Of a DNA stretch of 64,000 bases, positions 33,869 to 42,783 are shown in pieces. Positions within the stretch are counted from its first letter, which is position 1, and every line of letters starts with the position of its first letter. The translations under genes and the position numbers were made by a program. Under the pieces are notes generated by a model, which was given only the letters and a program-made list of their open reading frames with translations, was not told the origin of the DNA and did no database searches. The stretch comes from Streptomyces lacrimifluminis (GTDB taxonomy: Bacteria; Actinomycetota; Actinomycetes; Streptomycetales; Streptomycetaceae), in contig NZ_BMMU01000023.1 of NCBI RefSeq assembly GCF_014646095.1, positions 1-64,000 on the forward strand, given 5' to 3'.

Positions 33869-35101
33869 ATGACCAACTCCCTCGTCCCGCCCGCAGGCCC
33901 GCAGCGCGTGCTCGCCCTGGCCCAGTTGACCAACTCGGTCGGCGACGGGGCGTACTACGTCACCTCCGCCCTCTACTTCACCCATGTCGTCGGGCTCGCT
34001 CCGGCGCGCGTGGGGCTCGGGCTGACGCTCGCCTGGGCGGTCGGATCGCTGGTCGGGGTGCCGCTCGGGCGGCTCGCCGACCGGCGCGGGGCACGCGGGA
34101 CCGCCGTACTGCTGGCGCTCGCCACGGGGGCCGCGGTGGCGTCCTTCCTCGTCGTGCGCGGCTTCGTGCCGTTCGTGGTCGCGGCCTGTGCCTACGCGTC
34201 GGCGCAGTCGGGGCTCGCGGCGGCCCGGCAGGCGCTGCTCGCCGGGCTGGTGACCGCCGGGGACCGGACGCGGCTGCTCGCGCACCTCCAGTCCACGCTC
34301 AACGCCGGTCTGGCGGTGGGCGCCGGGCTCGGCGGCCTCGCGCTGAGCGCCGGGACGCGGGCGGCGTATCTCGGGGTGTTCGCGCTGGACGCGGTTAGTT
34401 TCCTGGTGTGCGCGGGGCTGCTGCTGCGGCTGCCGCCGGTGGCGCCCGTCGCCGTGACGAAGTCGCGGGGGCTCGGTGTGCTGCGCGACCGGCCGTACGT
34501 CGTCGTGACCCTGCTCAACACCGTTCTGCTGCTGCGCATGCCGTTGCTCAGCCTCGGTGTCCCGCTGTGGATCACCGAGCGGACCGATGCTCCGGCCTGG
34601 GTCGTCTCCACGCTGTTCGTGCTCAACACCGGGGCGGTGATGGTGTTCCAGGTGCGGATGGCGCGTGGGGTGTCGGGGATCGCGTCGGCCACGCGCGCGG
34701 TACGGCGTTCCGGGTGGGTGATGCTCGCGGCGTGCGCGGTGTTCGCCCTGTCCGCCGGGCTGAGCCCCTGGGTGGCCGTCGGTGTCCTGGTGGTCGGCGC
34801 CGTGCTGCAGGTCGTCGCCGAGATGGGGCAGTCGGCGGGGTCCTGGCAACTGTCGTTCGAGCTGGCCCCGGCCGACCGGGTCGGTGAGTACCAGGGCTTC
34901 TTCGGCACCGGCGTCACCGTGGCCCGTACCGCGGGGCCCCTCGTCCTCACCACGCTGCTGGTGGGCTGGGGGACCCCGGGGTGGCTGCTGCTGGGCGGGG
35001 TCACGCTGGTCGCGTCGTACGCGATGGGGCCGGCGGCACGGAGAGCCGCTGCCGCCGGCCCGGTGGGCGCGGCCGTCAGGCAGCCCGTGTCAGTGAGCTG
35101 A
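33869..35101 (+). CDS. MFS transporter
   Basis: The 410-residue protein has about 11-12 membrane segments. The MFS signature loop between TM2 and TM3 is GVPLGRLADRRGARGTA. Substrate specificity is not readable; the family includes drug and metabolite exporters. The ATG at 33869 is chosen because hydrophobic sequence begins soon after it. No RBS precedes it, and a -10-like TAACGT lies just upstream, so the mRNA may be leaderless. The frame is open to 33773, but that part has no coding look. The 3' end overlaps the convergent citG-like gene by 26 bp. Confidence 0.85.
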   Translation: MTNSLVPPAGPQRVLALAQLTNSVGDGAYYVTSALYFTHVVGLAPARVGLGLTLAWAVGSLVGVPLGRLADRRGARGTAVLLALATGAAVASFLVVRGFVPFVVAACAYASAQSGLAAARQALLAGLVTAGDRTRLLAHLQSTLNAGLAVGAGLGGLALSAGTRAAYLGVFALDAVSFLVCAGLLLRLPPVAPVAVTKSRGLGVLRDRPYVVVTLLNTVLLLRMPLLSLGVPLWITERTDAPAWVVSTLFVLNTGAVMVFQVRMARGVSGIASATRAVRRSGWVMLAACAVFALSAGLSPWVAVGVLVVGAVLQVVAEMGQSAGSWQLSFELAPADRVGEYQGFFGTGVTVARTAGPLVLTTLLVGWGTPGWLLLGGVTLVASYAMGPAARRAAAAGPVGAAVRQPVSVS

Positions 35102-35909
35102 CCGGAAGCGAGTCCAGGAACAGGGCCCCCGCGAAGAGACCTGCGCTCCCGCGGGGGCTCCACGCGCGCGCGTGGAGGTCGTCGTCGAAGGCGGCCAGTG
35201 CCGCGGCGCCCGCCTCCGTGGACGTGCCGCCCGATGCCAGGATTTCGCGGGCGCCCGCCTGGACATGGCGCAGGCCGAGCGGGCCCGCCGTGTACAGCAA
35301 CTCGGTGTCCTGGAGCGTCGACATGACGGTCAGGAGGGCGTCCAGGCGGGCCTGCGCCTCCGTCGCGCCGGTCGAGCGGGCGGTGGCCAGGGCGTCCAAC
35401 GCGCGCCGTACGTGCGGGAATCCCGCCCTCGCCTCGCCCCGGGCGCCGGCCGCGCCGTACTTGGCCGACACCGAGGAGCCCCGGGAGGGTCTGCGCGGGG
35501 CGCGTTTGTCGGGGTGGGCGGCGATGCGCTTGGCGGTGGCCGTGACGTCGCTCGCCCTGGCCCGGGGATCCAGGGCGGCTGCCGCGACCAGCAGGCCGAG
35601 CGCCCACAGTGCACCCCGGTGGCCGCCGCCCGCGAGCGCCACCGAGTGCTCGGTGGACCGGCCGATCGCGCCGAGTTCCGTACGGAGCCCGGGAGTCGGT
35701 TCGCCCGTGCGGCGGGCCGCGGCGGCCATCGCCGCGAGGCCGGGCGCGAGCGCCTTGGCCGACCAGCGCAGGGCGAGTTGGTCCCTGCGCGTGGCGCGGG
35801 CGTCGAGATCGCGCGGGTCGGGCAGGCCCGGCTTGGGAGCCAGGGCCAGCTGCCCGGTCAGCGCGTCCACGGCGGCCAGCGCCAGCACCTCGTCCTCGGG
35901 GCTGCTCAT
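35076..35909 (-). CDS. Triphosphoribosyl-dephospho-CoA synthase-like protein (CitG/MdcB family)
   Basis: The 277-residue helical protein has CitG/MdcB marks: KPGLPDPRDL near residue 26, a GGGHRGALWALG segment near 94-105, the AAHPDKRAP region and a C-terminal FDDDLHARAWSPRGSAG stretch. CitG-type enzymes make the prosthetic-group precursor for citrate lyase or malonate decarboxylase. No such lyase or decarboxylase genes are in the window, and the family's GAH motif after KPGL is altered (DLDARAT). The actual substrate is therefore uncertain. Confidence 0.7.
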   Translation of the reverse strand: MSSPEDEVLALAAVDALTGQLALAPKPGLPDPRDLDARATRRDQLALRWSAKALAPGLAAMAAAARRTGEPTPGLRTELGAIGRSTEHSVALAGGGHRGALWALGLLVAAAALDPRARASDVTATAKRIAAHPDKRAPRRPSRGSSVSAKYGAAGARGEARAGFPHVRRALDALATARSTGATEAQARLDALLTVMSTLQDTELLYTAGPLGLRHVQAGAREILASGGTSTEAGAAALAAFDDDLHARAWSPRGSAGLFAGALFLDSLPVSSLTRAA

Positions 35910-35918
35910 GGCCGCAGC

Positions 35919-36854
35919 CTATGAGGAAGCCGACGGGGACGGGGAGGCGCTGTCGGTCGGTGTGTCCGTCGGCGGCTCGCCGCTCGGGGGCGTACCGCCA
36001 CCTCCGCCGCCGCTGCCCGCGCCGGTGTTCTCGGCCTCCGGGTCGATGCCCAGGGTGATGAAGCCCTTGTAGCCCTTGGAGACGTCCTTCTTGTGGACCG
36101 GCTTCAGGGTGAGCAGACCGCTGGAGGCGCCGCCGCCGTCGTACACCATGTCTTCGGCGAGGGTCGTGTAGCTGCCGGAGTGCTTCGAGTAGGGCTCCAG
36201 GGCGAAGATCCCCTCGGCCGCGTCGTCGGGGAAGAACAACTGGCCGGTGTGGTTGACCGTGCCGCCCTCGTAGGTGCCGTCCTCCTTCTGGCCGCCGGTG
36301 TGGACCTTGAGGTGGATGTGGCAGGTGCGCGGGGTGTACCAGCCGGGGAAGATCGTCTCGAACTTCACGACCCCGTTGGCGTCGGCGATCTGGTAGCCGC
36401 GCAGATAGGTGTCGTCGTCGGCGGTGGAGCCGTCCTCGCTCTCGGCGGGGGCCGAGCCGCCGGGGTTGGCGGTGGTGTAGCCGGAGTAGTAGCCCCAGGC
36501 GTCGCAGTGCCAGATCTCCACGGCCGCGCCGGCGACCGGCGCGCAGGACTCGGTGGTGTCCTGGACGGTGATGCGCAGGGTCAGCGGGACACCGGCCTTG
36601 CCTTCGGTGATGTCCTTTCTCACCAGCGCGTTGTCGAGGTAGTACGGCCCCTCCGTCACGCTCGACATGAGCACGCAGGTGCCGCTGCTCCCGCTCGCCG
36701 TGGCGTCGGCAGTGACTGTGGCCGTGGTCGTCGCCTCGTCGGCGAACGCCGACCGGTAGCCCGCGACCACGAGTCCGCCGGCGGCGACCGTGCCTCCGGT
36801 CACCGCGAGAGCGCGGCGCCGGCTGATCGATGTGTCCCTGTGGTTTCCCGTCAT
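35919..36854 (-). CDS. Tat-exported intradiol ring-cleavage dioxygenase
   Basis: The 311-residue protein has a twin-arginine signal (TSISRRRALAVTGG, 8-21), the intradiol dioxygenase beta-sandwich with TEGPYYLDN (Tyr ligand) and PGWYTPRTCHIHLKV (Tyr and two His), and a long low-complexity Gly/Pro/Ser/Thr tail from about 280. Extracellular enzymes of this kind in Streptomyces act on catechol-type lignin-related aromatics with Fe(III). Unlike some relatives it has no carbohydrate-binding domain. It is monocistronic and minus-strand. Confidence 0.88.
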   Translation of the reverse strand: MTGNHRDTSISRRRALAVTGGTVAAGGLVVAGYRSAFADEATTTATVTADATASGSSGTCVLMSSVTEGPYYLDNALVRKDITEGKAGVPLTLRITVQDTTESCAPVAGAAVEIWHCDAWGYYSGYTTANPGGSAPAESEDGSTADDDTYLRGYQIADANGVVKFETIFPGWYTPRTCHIHLKVHTGGQKEDGTYEGGTVNHTGQLFFPDDAAEGIFALEPYSKHSGSYTTLAEDMVYDGGGASSGLLTLKPVHKKDVSKGYKGFITLGIDPEAENTGAGSGGGGGGTPPSGEPPTDTPTDSASPSPSASS

Positions 36855-36987
36855 GATCAGAAAACTAGGGACGCCGTCCGTCAGGAAGATGGGTGCGGGC
36901 TGAGCGCCGCCTGTGAAGCGTGGGAAACCTGAAGTCGGCGGCTGTCCGCGACGCGCGGGTCACCGCTGCGGACCGCCTCCGGTGCGG

Positions 36988-37464
36988 TCAGACCGCCATC
37001 AGCGGCGCGTCCTTCTGCCACTTGAGGATCTTGTCGAAGCTGACCACCGCGCCGCCCCGGCCCGGCTTGTTGCCGATGCTGACGTGATCGGCGAGCTCCT
37101 CGATCAGTGACAGGCCCCGGCCGCTCTCCGCGTCGTACGGGACAGCGGCCACGGGCGCCGGCCGGGCCGGGGCCTCGGAGGCCGCCGGGCTCGCCGGGAA
37201 GCCGGGCCCCGAGTCGGTGACTTCGATGCGGCACTTCTCACCGTCGAGGTACGCGGTGACGCGATAGGCCCCGCGGGAGTCGTCGTGCCCGGTGTCCCCG
37301 CCGTGCTCGACGGCGTTCGCACAGGCCTCGCTGAGCGCGATGGAGAGGTCGAAACAGATGTCGGGGTCGACGCCCGCCGTCTCCATGGTGCCCAGCAGCA
37401 GGCGTCGGGCGAGCGGAACGCTCGCGGCCTCACGCCGAAGATGGAGTGACCACCAGATGCTCAT
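36988..37464 (-). CDS. RsbW-like anti-sigma/signalling ATPase
   Basis: This 158-residue single-domain GHKL protein has N-box ALSEACANAVEHG (Glu46, Asn50), DSGPGF (Asp84) and GRGLSLI (115-121). It belongs to the large Streptomyces family of anti-sigma-factor-like kinases. The ATG at 37464 is preceded by GGAGG about 8 nt upstream. A palindrome CCGCCAGTGGCGG lies at 37508-37520 in its upstream region and may be a regulator site. No sigma or anti-anti-sigma gene is adjacent. Confidence 0.82.
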   Translation of the reverse strand: MSIWWSLHLRREAASVPLARRLLLGTMETAGVDPDICFDLSIALSEACANAVEHGGDTGHDDSRGAYRVTAYLDGEKCRIEVTDSGPGFPASPAASEAPARPAPVAAVPYDAESGRGLSLIEELADHVSIGNKPGRGGAVVSFDKILKWQKDAPLMAV

Positions 37465-37715
37465 GCTCCAGCCTCCAGGCCGCGGCTCGACATACCTGTA
37501 CGTATTGCCGCCAGTGGCGGTGTGTAAGCACGCAGTTGACGTGATGCCGCCCATACGGGGGATGCACCGAGGGCTGCAATCGGTGTATGTAGTGCATCAA
37601 CCGACAGAAGCGATCTTCCGGTTGTACATGGTTTTACCTGGTGTTACCCGGCCGTAATCCACCTTGTGGACCTGCCGTATGGGTGGCGTGAGGCCAGTGC
37701 GATGATGAGCCCGCC

Positions 37716-38582
37716 ATGACTGCCCGCCGCCGGCGCACAGCGCCCTCCGGAAGCGCCTTCCGGATGCTGAGGGCCGCGGTGTTCTCCGCGGTCTGTGTCG
37801 TGCTGGCCGGGGCCGGTCACACCCTCGCCTCCTGTGCCTCCGTTCCGCTGTGGACCCTGGGCGCCGGTTTCCTCGGGGTCCTCGCGTGTGTGGCACCGCT
37901 CGCCGGACGGACCCGCTCGCTACCGGGCATCGTGGCCCTGCTGGCCGTCGGTCAGACCGCCCTGCACACCCTGTTCGGACTCGGGCAGCACACCACGTCG
38001 TCGGTGATGGCCTCCACGGCCGCCACGACCTCTACGGCCACCACGACGGACACCGCCCTGATCGCCCGGGCCGCCCGGCTGCTGTGCGGCGCGCCGCTCG
38101 CGGCGATCAGCCCGGCCCAGGCGCAGCGGATCCTCGCCGACGCGCGGATCACTACGGGCGGGGCGGGCGGTACGGGGGTGGGCACCGGTACCGGCATGGA
38201 CATGGGGTCCATGAGCCATGCGTCGGACGCCCTCGCGTCCACCGGGTCCGTCACCTCCCTGCTGCCGACGCTGCCCATGCTGCTCGGTCACCTCCTCGCG
38301 GCCGTCGCCACCGGCTGGCTGCTGCGCCGCGGGGACCTGGCGCTGCTGCGGCTGATGCGGCTGTCGGCGCACGGAATGGCCGAGGCGGCGCTCGTACGAT
38401 CCCTGCGCGGGGCGCTCGCGCTGGCGCGCGCACTCCGTACGGGCCTTCCGGGTACGCCCGGTACGGCGCCGCACGCACCGCGCGCGTGGACGCTCGTACC
38501 CCTCGGGCCGTCCGCCACCGCGCTCCAGCACACGGTGGTCCGGCGCGGTCCGCCGGCCGCCCCGCTCGTGCTCGCCGCCTGA
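37716..38582 (+). CDS. Membrane protein with a Met/His motif heading the copper cluster
   Basis: The 288-residue protein has about four membrane helices (for example AVFSAVCVVLAGAGHTLASC, PGIVALLAVGQTALHTLFGL, PMLLGHLLAAVATGWLLRR). A long Thr/Gly-rich outer loop contains GMDMGSMSH (184-192), a Met/His cluster typical of Cu(I)-binding loops. It lies directly upstream of the YcnI and Sco genes, which supports a role in copper handling; this is inferred. I do not recognise a named family. Confidence 0.7.
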   Translation: MTARRRRTAPSGSAFRMLRAAVFSAVCVVLAGAGHTLASCASVPLWTLGAGFLGVLACVAPLAGRTRSLPGIVALLAVGQTALHTLFGLGQHTTSSVMASTAATTSTATTTDTALIARAARLLCGAPLAAISPAQAQRILADARITTGGAGGTGVGTGTGMDMGSMSHASDALASTGSVTSLLPTLPMLLGHLLAAVATGWLLRRGDLALLRLMRLSAHGMAEAALVRSLRGALALARALRTGLPGTPGTAPHAPRAWTLVPLGPSATALQHTVVRRGPPAAPLVLAA

Positions 38583-38764
38583 CACGACGCGACCGCTCCC
38601 CGGGTACCCAGGGTCTTCCGATCCGAGGTTCCGAGTCCGAGGAGGAGCCGCCGTCGTGCGGCACGCGCGTGTGCACCCTTTCGCACGCGCGTCCCTCTTC
38701 CGCTCCGATCTGTCGGATTCCCCTCCGGCCCGTCGGACCTCACTCGAAGTGGAGCGCCTCCGTC

Positions 38765-39493
38765 ATGAAGGTTTCCCGTATCGCCGCCACCGCCGCTCTC
38801 GCCGGTGCCGGCGTCCTCGTCCTGTCCGGCCCCGCCTTCGCGCACGTCAGCGTTTCGGCCGAGGGCACCGCCGCCAAGGGCGGCTACGCGACCGTCAACT
38901 TCAAGGTGCCGAACGAGCGCGACAACGCCTCGACCACCAAGCTCGAGGTCAGCTTCCCGACCGACCACCCGCTCGCCTCGGTGATGCCGCAGCCGGTCGA
39001 CGGCTGGACCGTGAAGGTCACCAGGTCCAAGCTGGCCAAGCCCCTCGAACTGCACGGCGAGAAGATCTCCGAGGCCGTCTCCAAGGTCACCTGGACCGCC
39101 ACCGGCAAGGGCGTCGAGCCCGGCTTCTTCCAGAAGTTCCCGCTCTCTGTCGGCCAGCTGCCCGAGGACACCGACGAACTCGTCTTCAAGGCGCTCCAGA
39201 CGTACTCCAACAAGGAGGTCGTCCGCTGGATCGAGGTCCCGAAGGACGGGGCCGAGGAGCCCGACAACCCCGCTCCGGTGCTCGCCCTGTCCGCCGCCAC
39301 CGGGGGCCATCACGGCGGCGCCGCGGAATCGGCGGAGCCCGCCGAGCCGGCCGCCGCGAAGACCACGACCACCGCCGCCGAGCCCGCCGACAGCAGCGAC
39401 ACCACCGCGCGCGTGCTGGGCGTCGTGGGCATCGTCGTCGGTGTCGCGGGCGTGGCGTACGGCGTGGCCGGACGCCGCCGCACCACCGTCTGA
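38765..39493 (+). CDS. YcnI family copper-associated protein (DUF1775)
   Basis: The 242-residue protein has a signal peptide with cleavage before His (GPAFAHVSVSAEG). The mature DUF1775/YcnI cupredoxin-like domain has the N-terminal His and Trp used for Cu(II) in B. subtilis YcnI. After a His/Ala/Pro/Thr-rich linker a C-terminal membrane helix (VLGVVGIVVGVAGVAYGVAG) anchors it. It probably passes copper to the Sco/PCuAC/CopCD proteins encoded downstream. The ATG at 38765 was chosen at the signal peptide. Confidence 0.9.
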   Translation: MKVSRIAATAALAGAGVLVLSGPAFAHVSVSAEGTAAKGGYATVNFKVPNERDNASTTKLEVSFPTDHPLASVMPQPVDGWTVKVTRSKLAKPLELHGEKISEAVSKVTWTATGKGVEPGFFQKFPLSVGQLPEDTDELVFKALQTYSNKEVVRWIEVPKDGAEEPDNPAPVLALSAATGGHHGGAAESAEPAEPAAAKTTTTAAEPADSSDTTARVLGVVGIVVGVAGVAYGVAGRRRTTV

Positions 39494-39613
39494 CACCCGT
39501 TCACCTCCGGTGCGCGCCGGGGGCGTGCGGTTGTCCCGTACGCCCCCGGTGTCCCGCACACCCTGGGGTACGCACCGAACCTTCCACGAACAACACCTTC
39601 GGGAACTCTCCTT

Positions 39614-40267
39614 ATGCGCAAGAAGCTGTTCGCCGCGTCCGCCCTGCTCGTCGCGGCCACCCTGACCCTCTCCGCCTGCGGCAGCGGTGACGACTCGGGC
39701 CAGTCCGTCGCCGATGTCTCCGTCGAGGCCGGCTCCGACAAGGCGGCCACGATCCTCGACCAGCCGTTCGAGAAGCCCGACCTCGTCCTCACCGACACCC
39801 AGGGCAAGCCGTACGACCTCCGCGCGGAGACCAAGGGCCGGCCCACGCTCGTCTACTTCGGCTACACCAACTGCCCCGACGTCTGCCCACTGACGATGAG
39901 CAACATCGCCGTCGCCAAGAAGAAGCTGTCCCCGGCCGACCAGGACAAGCTCCGCATCGTGTTCGTCACCACCGACCCGAAGCGGGACACCCCGGCCGCG
40001 CTCGGCAAGTGGCTCAAGGGCATCGACCCCCAGGTGGTCGGCCTGACCGGCGACTTCGCCACCATCCAGGCGGGCGCCCGCACCCTCGGCATCTCCATCG
40101 AGCCGACGTCGAAGGACAAGAACGGCAAGACGATCTCGATGCACGGCACCCAGGTCATCGCGTTCTCCCCGAAGACCGACGGCGGCTATGTCCTGTACGG
40201 CGAGGACGCCACCGTCGACGACTACATCAAGGACCTCCCCAAGCTCATCAAGGGGCAGAACCCGTGA
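39614..40267 (+). CDS. sco: Sco1/SenC copper chaperone lipoprotein
   Basis: The 217-residue lipoprotein has lipobox LTLSAC (Cys at about 21), a thioredoxin-like fold with the copper-binding CPDVCP motif (about 90-95) and a later His in SMHGTQVIAF. Sco proteins deliver Cu to the CuA site of cytochrome c oxidase. In S. lividans the equivalent protein is needed for copper-dependent development. The next gene starts within its stop codon. Confidence 0.93.
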   Translation: MRKKLFAASALLVAATLTLSACGSGDDSGQSVADVSVEAGSDKAATILDQPFEKPDLVLTDTQGKPYDLRAETKGRPTLVYFGYTNCPDVCPLTMSNIAVAKKKLSPADQDKLRIVFVTTDPKRDTPAALGKWLKGIDPQVVGLTGDFATIQAGARTLGISIEPTSKDKNGKTISMHGTQVIAFSPKTDGGYVLYGEDATVDDYIKDLPKLIKGQNP

Positions 40268-40785
40268 GCCACCCGAGGGTCGTGAGTCCTGTGCGGCCTG
40301 TTCGTCGTGTGCGACCGGTGCGGCGTCTCGCCGTCGCGACGGCCGCGGTGCTCGCCGGAGCACTCGCCCTCACCGGGTGCGGGAGCCCGGACTCCGGGGA
40401 CTCCCCGGACGGCGCCGGCCTGTCGGTCGGCTCCGCCTACATGCCCCAGCCCGTCTCGGACTCCATGGCGGCCGGGTTCCTCGTCATCACCAACAAGGGC
40501 GCCGCCGGTGACGTACTCACCCGCGTCACCAGCGATGTCGCCGGCGATGTCACCGTGCACAGGACCGTCGGCCAGACCATGGAGGAGGCCGAGCGCCTCG
40601 ACATCCCGGCCCACGGCGAACTCGTCCTGCAGAGCGGCGGCGACCATCTGATGTTCGAGCGGCTCAAGCGCAAACCGCGGGAGGGCGAGAAGGTCTCCGT
40701 GCGGCTGCACTTTGCCAAAACCTCGCCGATCACCGTCGAGATGCCGGTGAAGTCGGCGACGTACAACCCGAAGACCGGACACTGA
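40264..40785 (+). CDS. PCuAC/ECuC-type copper chaperone lipoprotein
   Basis: This 173-residue protein starts at a GTG overlapping the sco stop (GTGA). It has an Arg-rich signal with lipobox LALTGC, then the PCuAC domain with Met and His ligands spread as in the family: AYMPQPVSDSMAAGF, VTVHRTV, GGDHLMF. It corresponds to ECuC of S. lividans, which accepts and transfers Cu(I) extracellularly alongside Sco. Translational coupling to sco supports a shared function. Confidence 0.9.
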   Translation: MSHPRVVSPVRPVRRVRPVRRLAVATAAVLAGALALTGCGSPDSGDSPDGAGLSVGSAYMPQPVSDSMAAGFLVITNKGAAGDVLTRVTSDVAGDVTVHRTVGQTMEEAERLDIPAHGELVLQSGGDHLMFERLKRKPREGEKVSVRLHFAKTSPITVEMPVKSATYNPKTGH

Positions 40786-40804
40786 GACCGAGGGAGGGAA
40801 CACC

Positions 40805-42775
40805 GTGACACAGACCATCGCACCGCGCGTGCGGCCCCTGGTGCTGCTGTTCCTCGCGGTCGCCGCCGCGCTGCTCGCCGTGCTGTCCGGCGCCACGCCG
40901 GTCTCCGCACACGCCGCGCTCACCGGCAGCGCCCCGCAACAGGGTGTGGTGGTCGACAAGGCCCCGACCCAGGTGACGCTGACCTTCTCCGAGAAGGTCG
41001 CCCTGTCCGACGACGCGTTCCGCGTGCTCGACCCCAAGGGCAAGCGCGTCGACACCGGCAAGGCGACCGAGCTGAACGGCACGACCTACGGCGTCCCGCT
41101 CCACTCCGGGCTGCCCGACGGTACGTTCACCGTCGCCTACCAGGTCGTCTCGGCGGACAGCCACCCCGTCGCCGGCGCCTTCACCTTCTCCATCGGTGCC
41201 CCCTCCGTCACCTCCGTCTCGGTCTCCGCCCAGACGGCCGGCGGCGGAGTCGTCGGCGCCCTGTACGGCTTCGGCCGGTACGTCTCGTACGCGGGCTTCA
41301 TCGTCATGGTCGGCGGCGCCGCCTTCGTCCTCGCCTGCTGGCAGCGCGGTTCCGGCGTACGGGCGTTGCAGCGGCTCGTCGTCTCCGGGTGGCTCGCGAT
41401 GACCGCGGCCACGCTCGCGCTGCTGCTGATGCGCGGCTCGTACACCGGCTCCGGCAAGGTCGGCGCCATCTTCGACCTGGGCCTCCTCTCAGACGTCCTC
41501 CAGACCAAGACGGGCGCCGCCCTCGTCTCCCGGCTGCTGCTGCTCGCGGCCGGCGCGCTGTTCATCGCGGTCCTCTTCGGCGCGTACGCCCGGCCCGAGA
41601 CAGCGGACGACGAGGACGGGGAGGACGAGGAGGAACTGGACGACGGTTCCGCGAGGCGGGACCTCACCTTCGGGCTCGGCATCGGCGGCGGTGTCGTCGC
41701 GATCGGGCTTGCCGCCACCTGGGCGCTTGCCGAACACGCCTCGACCGGCCTCCAGACCGACATCGCGATGCCCGTCGACGTGATCCACCTGATCGCCGTC
41801 GCCCTCTGGCTCGGCGGCCTCTCGGCGCTCCTGGTCGCACTGTTCCGGGCTCCCGCGGACGCCCCGGTGGAGGGTTCGGCCGTCCGCCGCTTCTCGCGCG
41901 TCGCCTTCGGCAGCGTGCTGGCGCTGGTCGCGACCGGGATCTACCAGTCGTGGCGCCAGCTCGGCTCCTGGTCGGCACTCACCGGCACCTCGTACGGACA
42001 GCTGCTGCTCGTCAAGGTCGGCCTGGTGGTCGTCCTCGTCGGCGTCGCCTGCATCTCGCGCCGCTGGACCGCCCAGCTGCCGGAGACCGCCGCAGCCGAG
42101 GCAGCGCAGGACACGGAGAGTGCCGAGGCCCAGGCCGACGCCCCCGAGAAGGAACCGGTCACCGCAGGGGCCGGCGGGGGCACGGGCGCCGAACGGGCCG
42201 CCCAGCTCGCCCGGCAGCGGGCCGCCGTCGACACCGCGCGGCTGAAGCGGCTGCGCGACGCCGACCCCCTGCGCTCGGGGCTGCGCCGCTCGGTGCTCGC
42301 CGAGGCGGGCGTCGCCGTCGTGCTGCTCGCCGTCACGACCGTGCTGACGTCCACCGAGCCGGGCCGTACGGAGGAGGAGGCCAAGGCCGCCGCCTCGGCG
42401 TCGTCCTCTTCCTCCTCGGACTCCGACGGGACGGGCGCGCTGACCCTGGACATGCCCTTCGACACCGGCGGCCAGGACGGCAAGGGCCTCGTACGGCTCG
42501 ACATCAACCCCGCCCGCGTCGGCGGCAACGTCATGCACGTGTACGTGGAGCGGCCCAACGGCAGGGCGTTCGACGTGCCCGAGGTGAAGGTCGCCTTCAC
42601 CCTCACCGCCAGGAAGATCGGGCCGCTGCCCGTGAACCCGGACCACCTCGCCACCGGACACTGGACGGCGAACGAGGTCCAGATCCCCATGGCCGGCGTC
42701 TGGAAGATCGCCGTGACCGTGCGGACCTCCGACATCGACCAAGTAACGGTCGACAAGAACGCGCAGATCGGCTGA
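40805..42775 (+). CDS. CopC-CopD fusion copper transport protein
   Basis: The 656-residue protein has a signal peptide ending VSAHAAL, so that the mature N-terminal His can bind copper. A CopC domain (about 37-137, with SADSHPVAG as second His site) is followed by a CopD-type membrane domain with about eight helices (140-520). An extra C-terminal beta domain (about 545-656) is YtkA-like. It is the YcnJ/SLI_4212 type importer. It follows the PCuAC gene by 19 bp and precedes the DyP gene by 8 bp. Confidence 0.9.
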   Translation: MTQTIAPRVRPLVLLFLAVAAALLAVLSGATPVSAHAALTGSAPQQGVVVDKAPTQVTLTFSEKVALSDDAFRVLDPKGKRVDTGKATELNGTTYGVPLHSGLPDGTFTVAYQVVSADSHPVAGAFTFSIGAPSVTSVSVSAQTAGGGVVGALYGFGRYVSYAGFIVMVGGAAFVLACWQRGSGVRALQRLVVSGWLAMTAATLALLLMRGSYTGSGKVGAIFDLGLLSDVLQTKTGAALVSRLLLLAAGALFIAVLFGAYARPETADDEDGEDEEELDDGSARRDLTFGLGIGGGVVAIGLAATWALAEHASTGLQTDIAMPVDVIHLIAVALWLGGLSALLVALFRAPADAPVEGSAVRRFSRVAFGSVLALVATGIYQSWRQLGSWSALTGTSYGQLLLVKVGLVVVLVGVACISRRWTAQLPETAAAEAAQDTESAEAQADAPEKEPVTAGAGGGTGAERAAQLARQRAAVDTARLKRLRDADPLRSGLRRSVLAEAGVAVVLLAVTTVLTSTEPGRTEEEAKAAASASSSSSSDSDGTGALTLDMPFDTGGQDGKGLVRLDINPARVGGNVMHVYVERPNGRAFDVPEVKVAFTLTARKIGPLPVNPDHLATGHWTANEVQIPMAGVWKIAVTVRTSDIDQVTVDKNAQIG

Positions 42776-42783
42776 ACCGCACC

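Noticed and set aside
38656..39690. Arg-rich plus-strand frame across ycnI
   Set aside because: Out-of-frame reading of the YcnI gene, without any domain.
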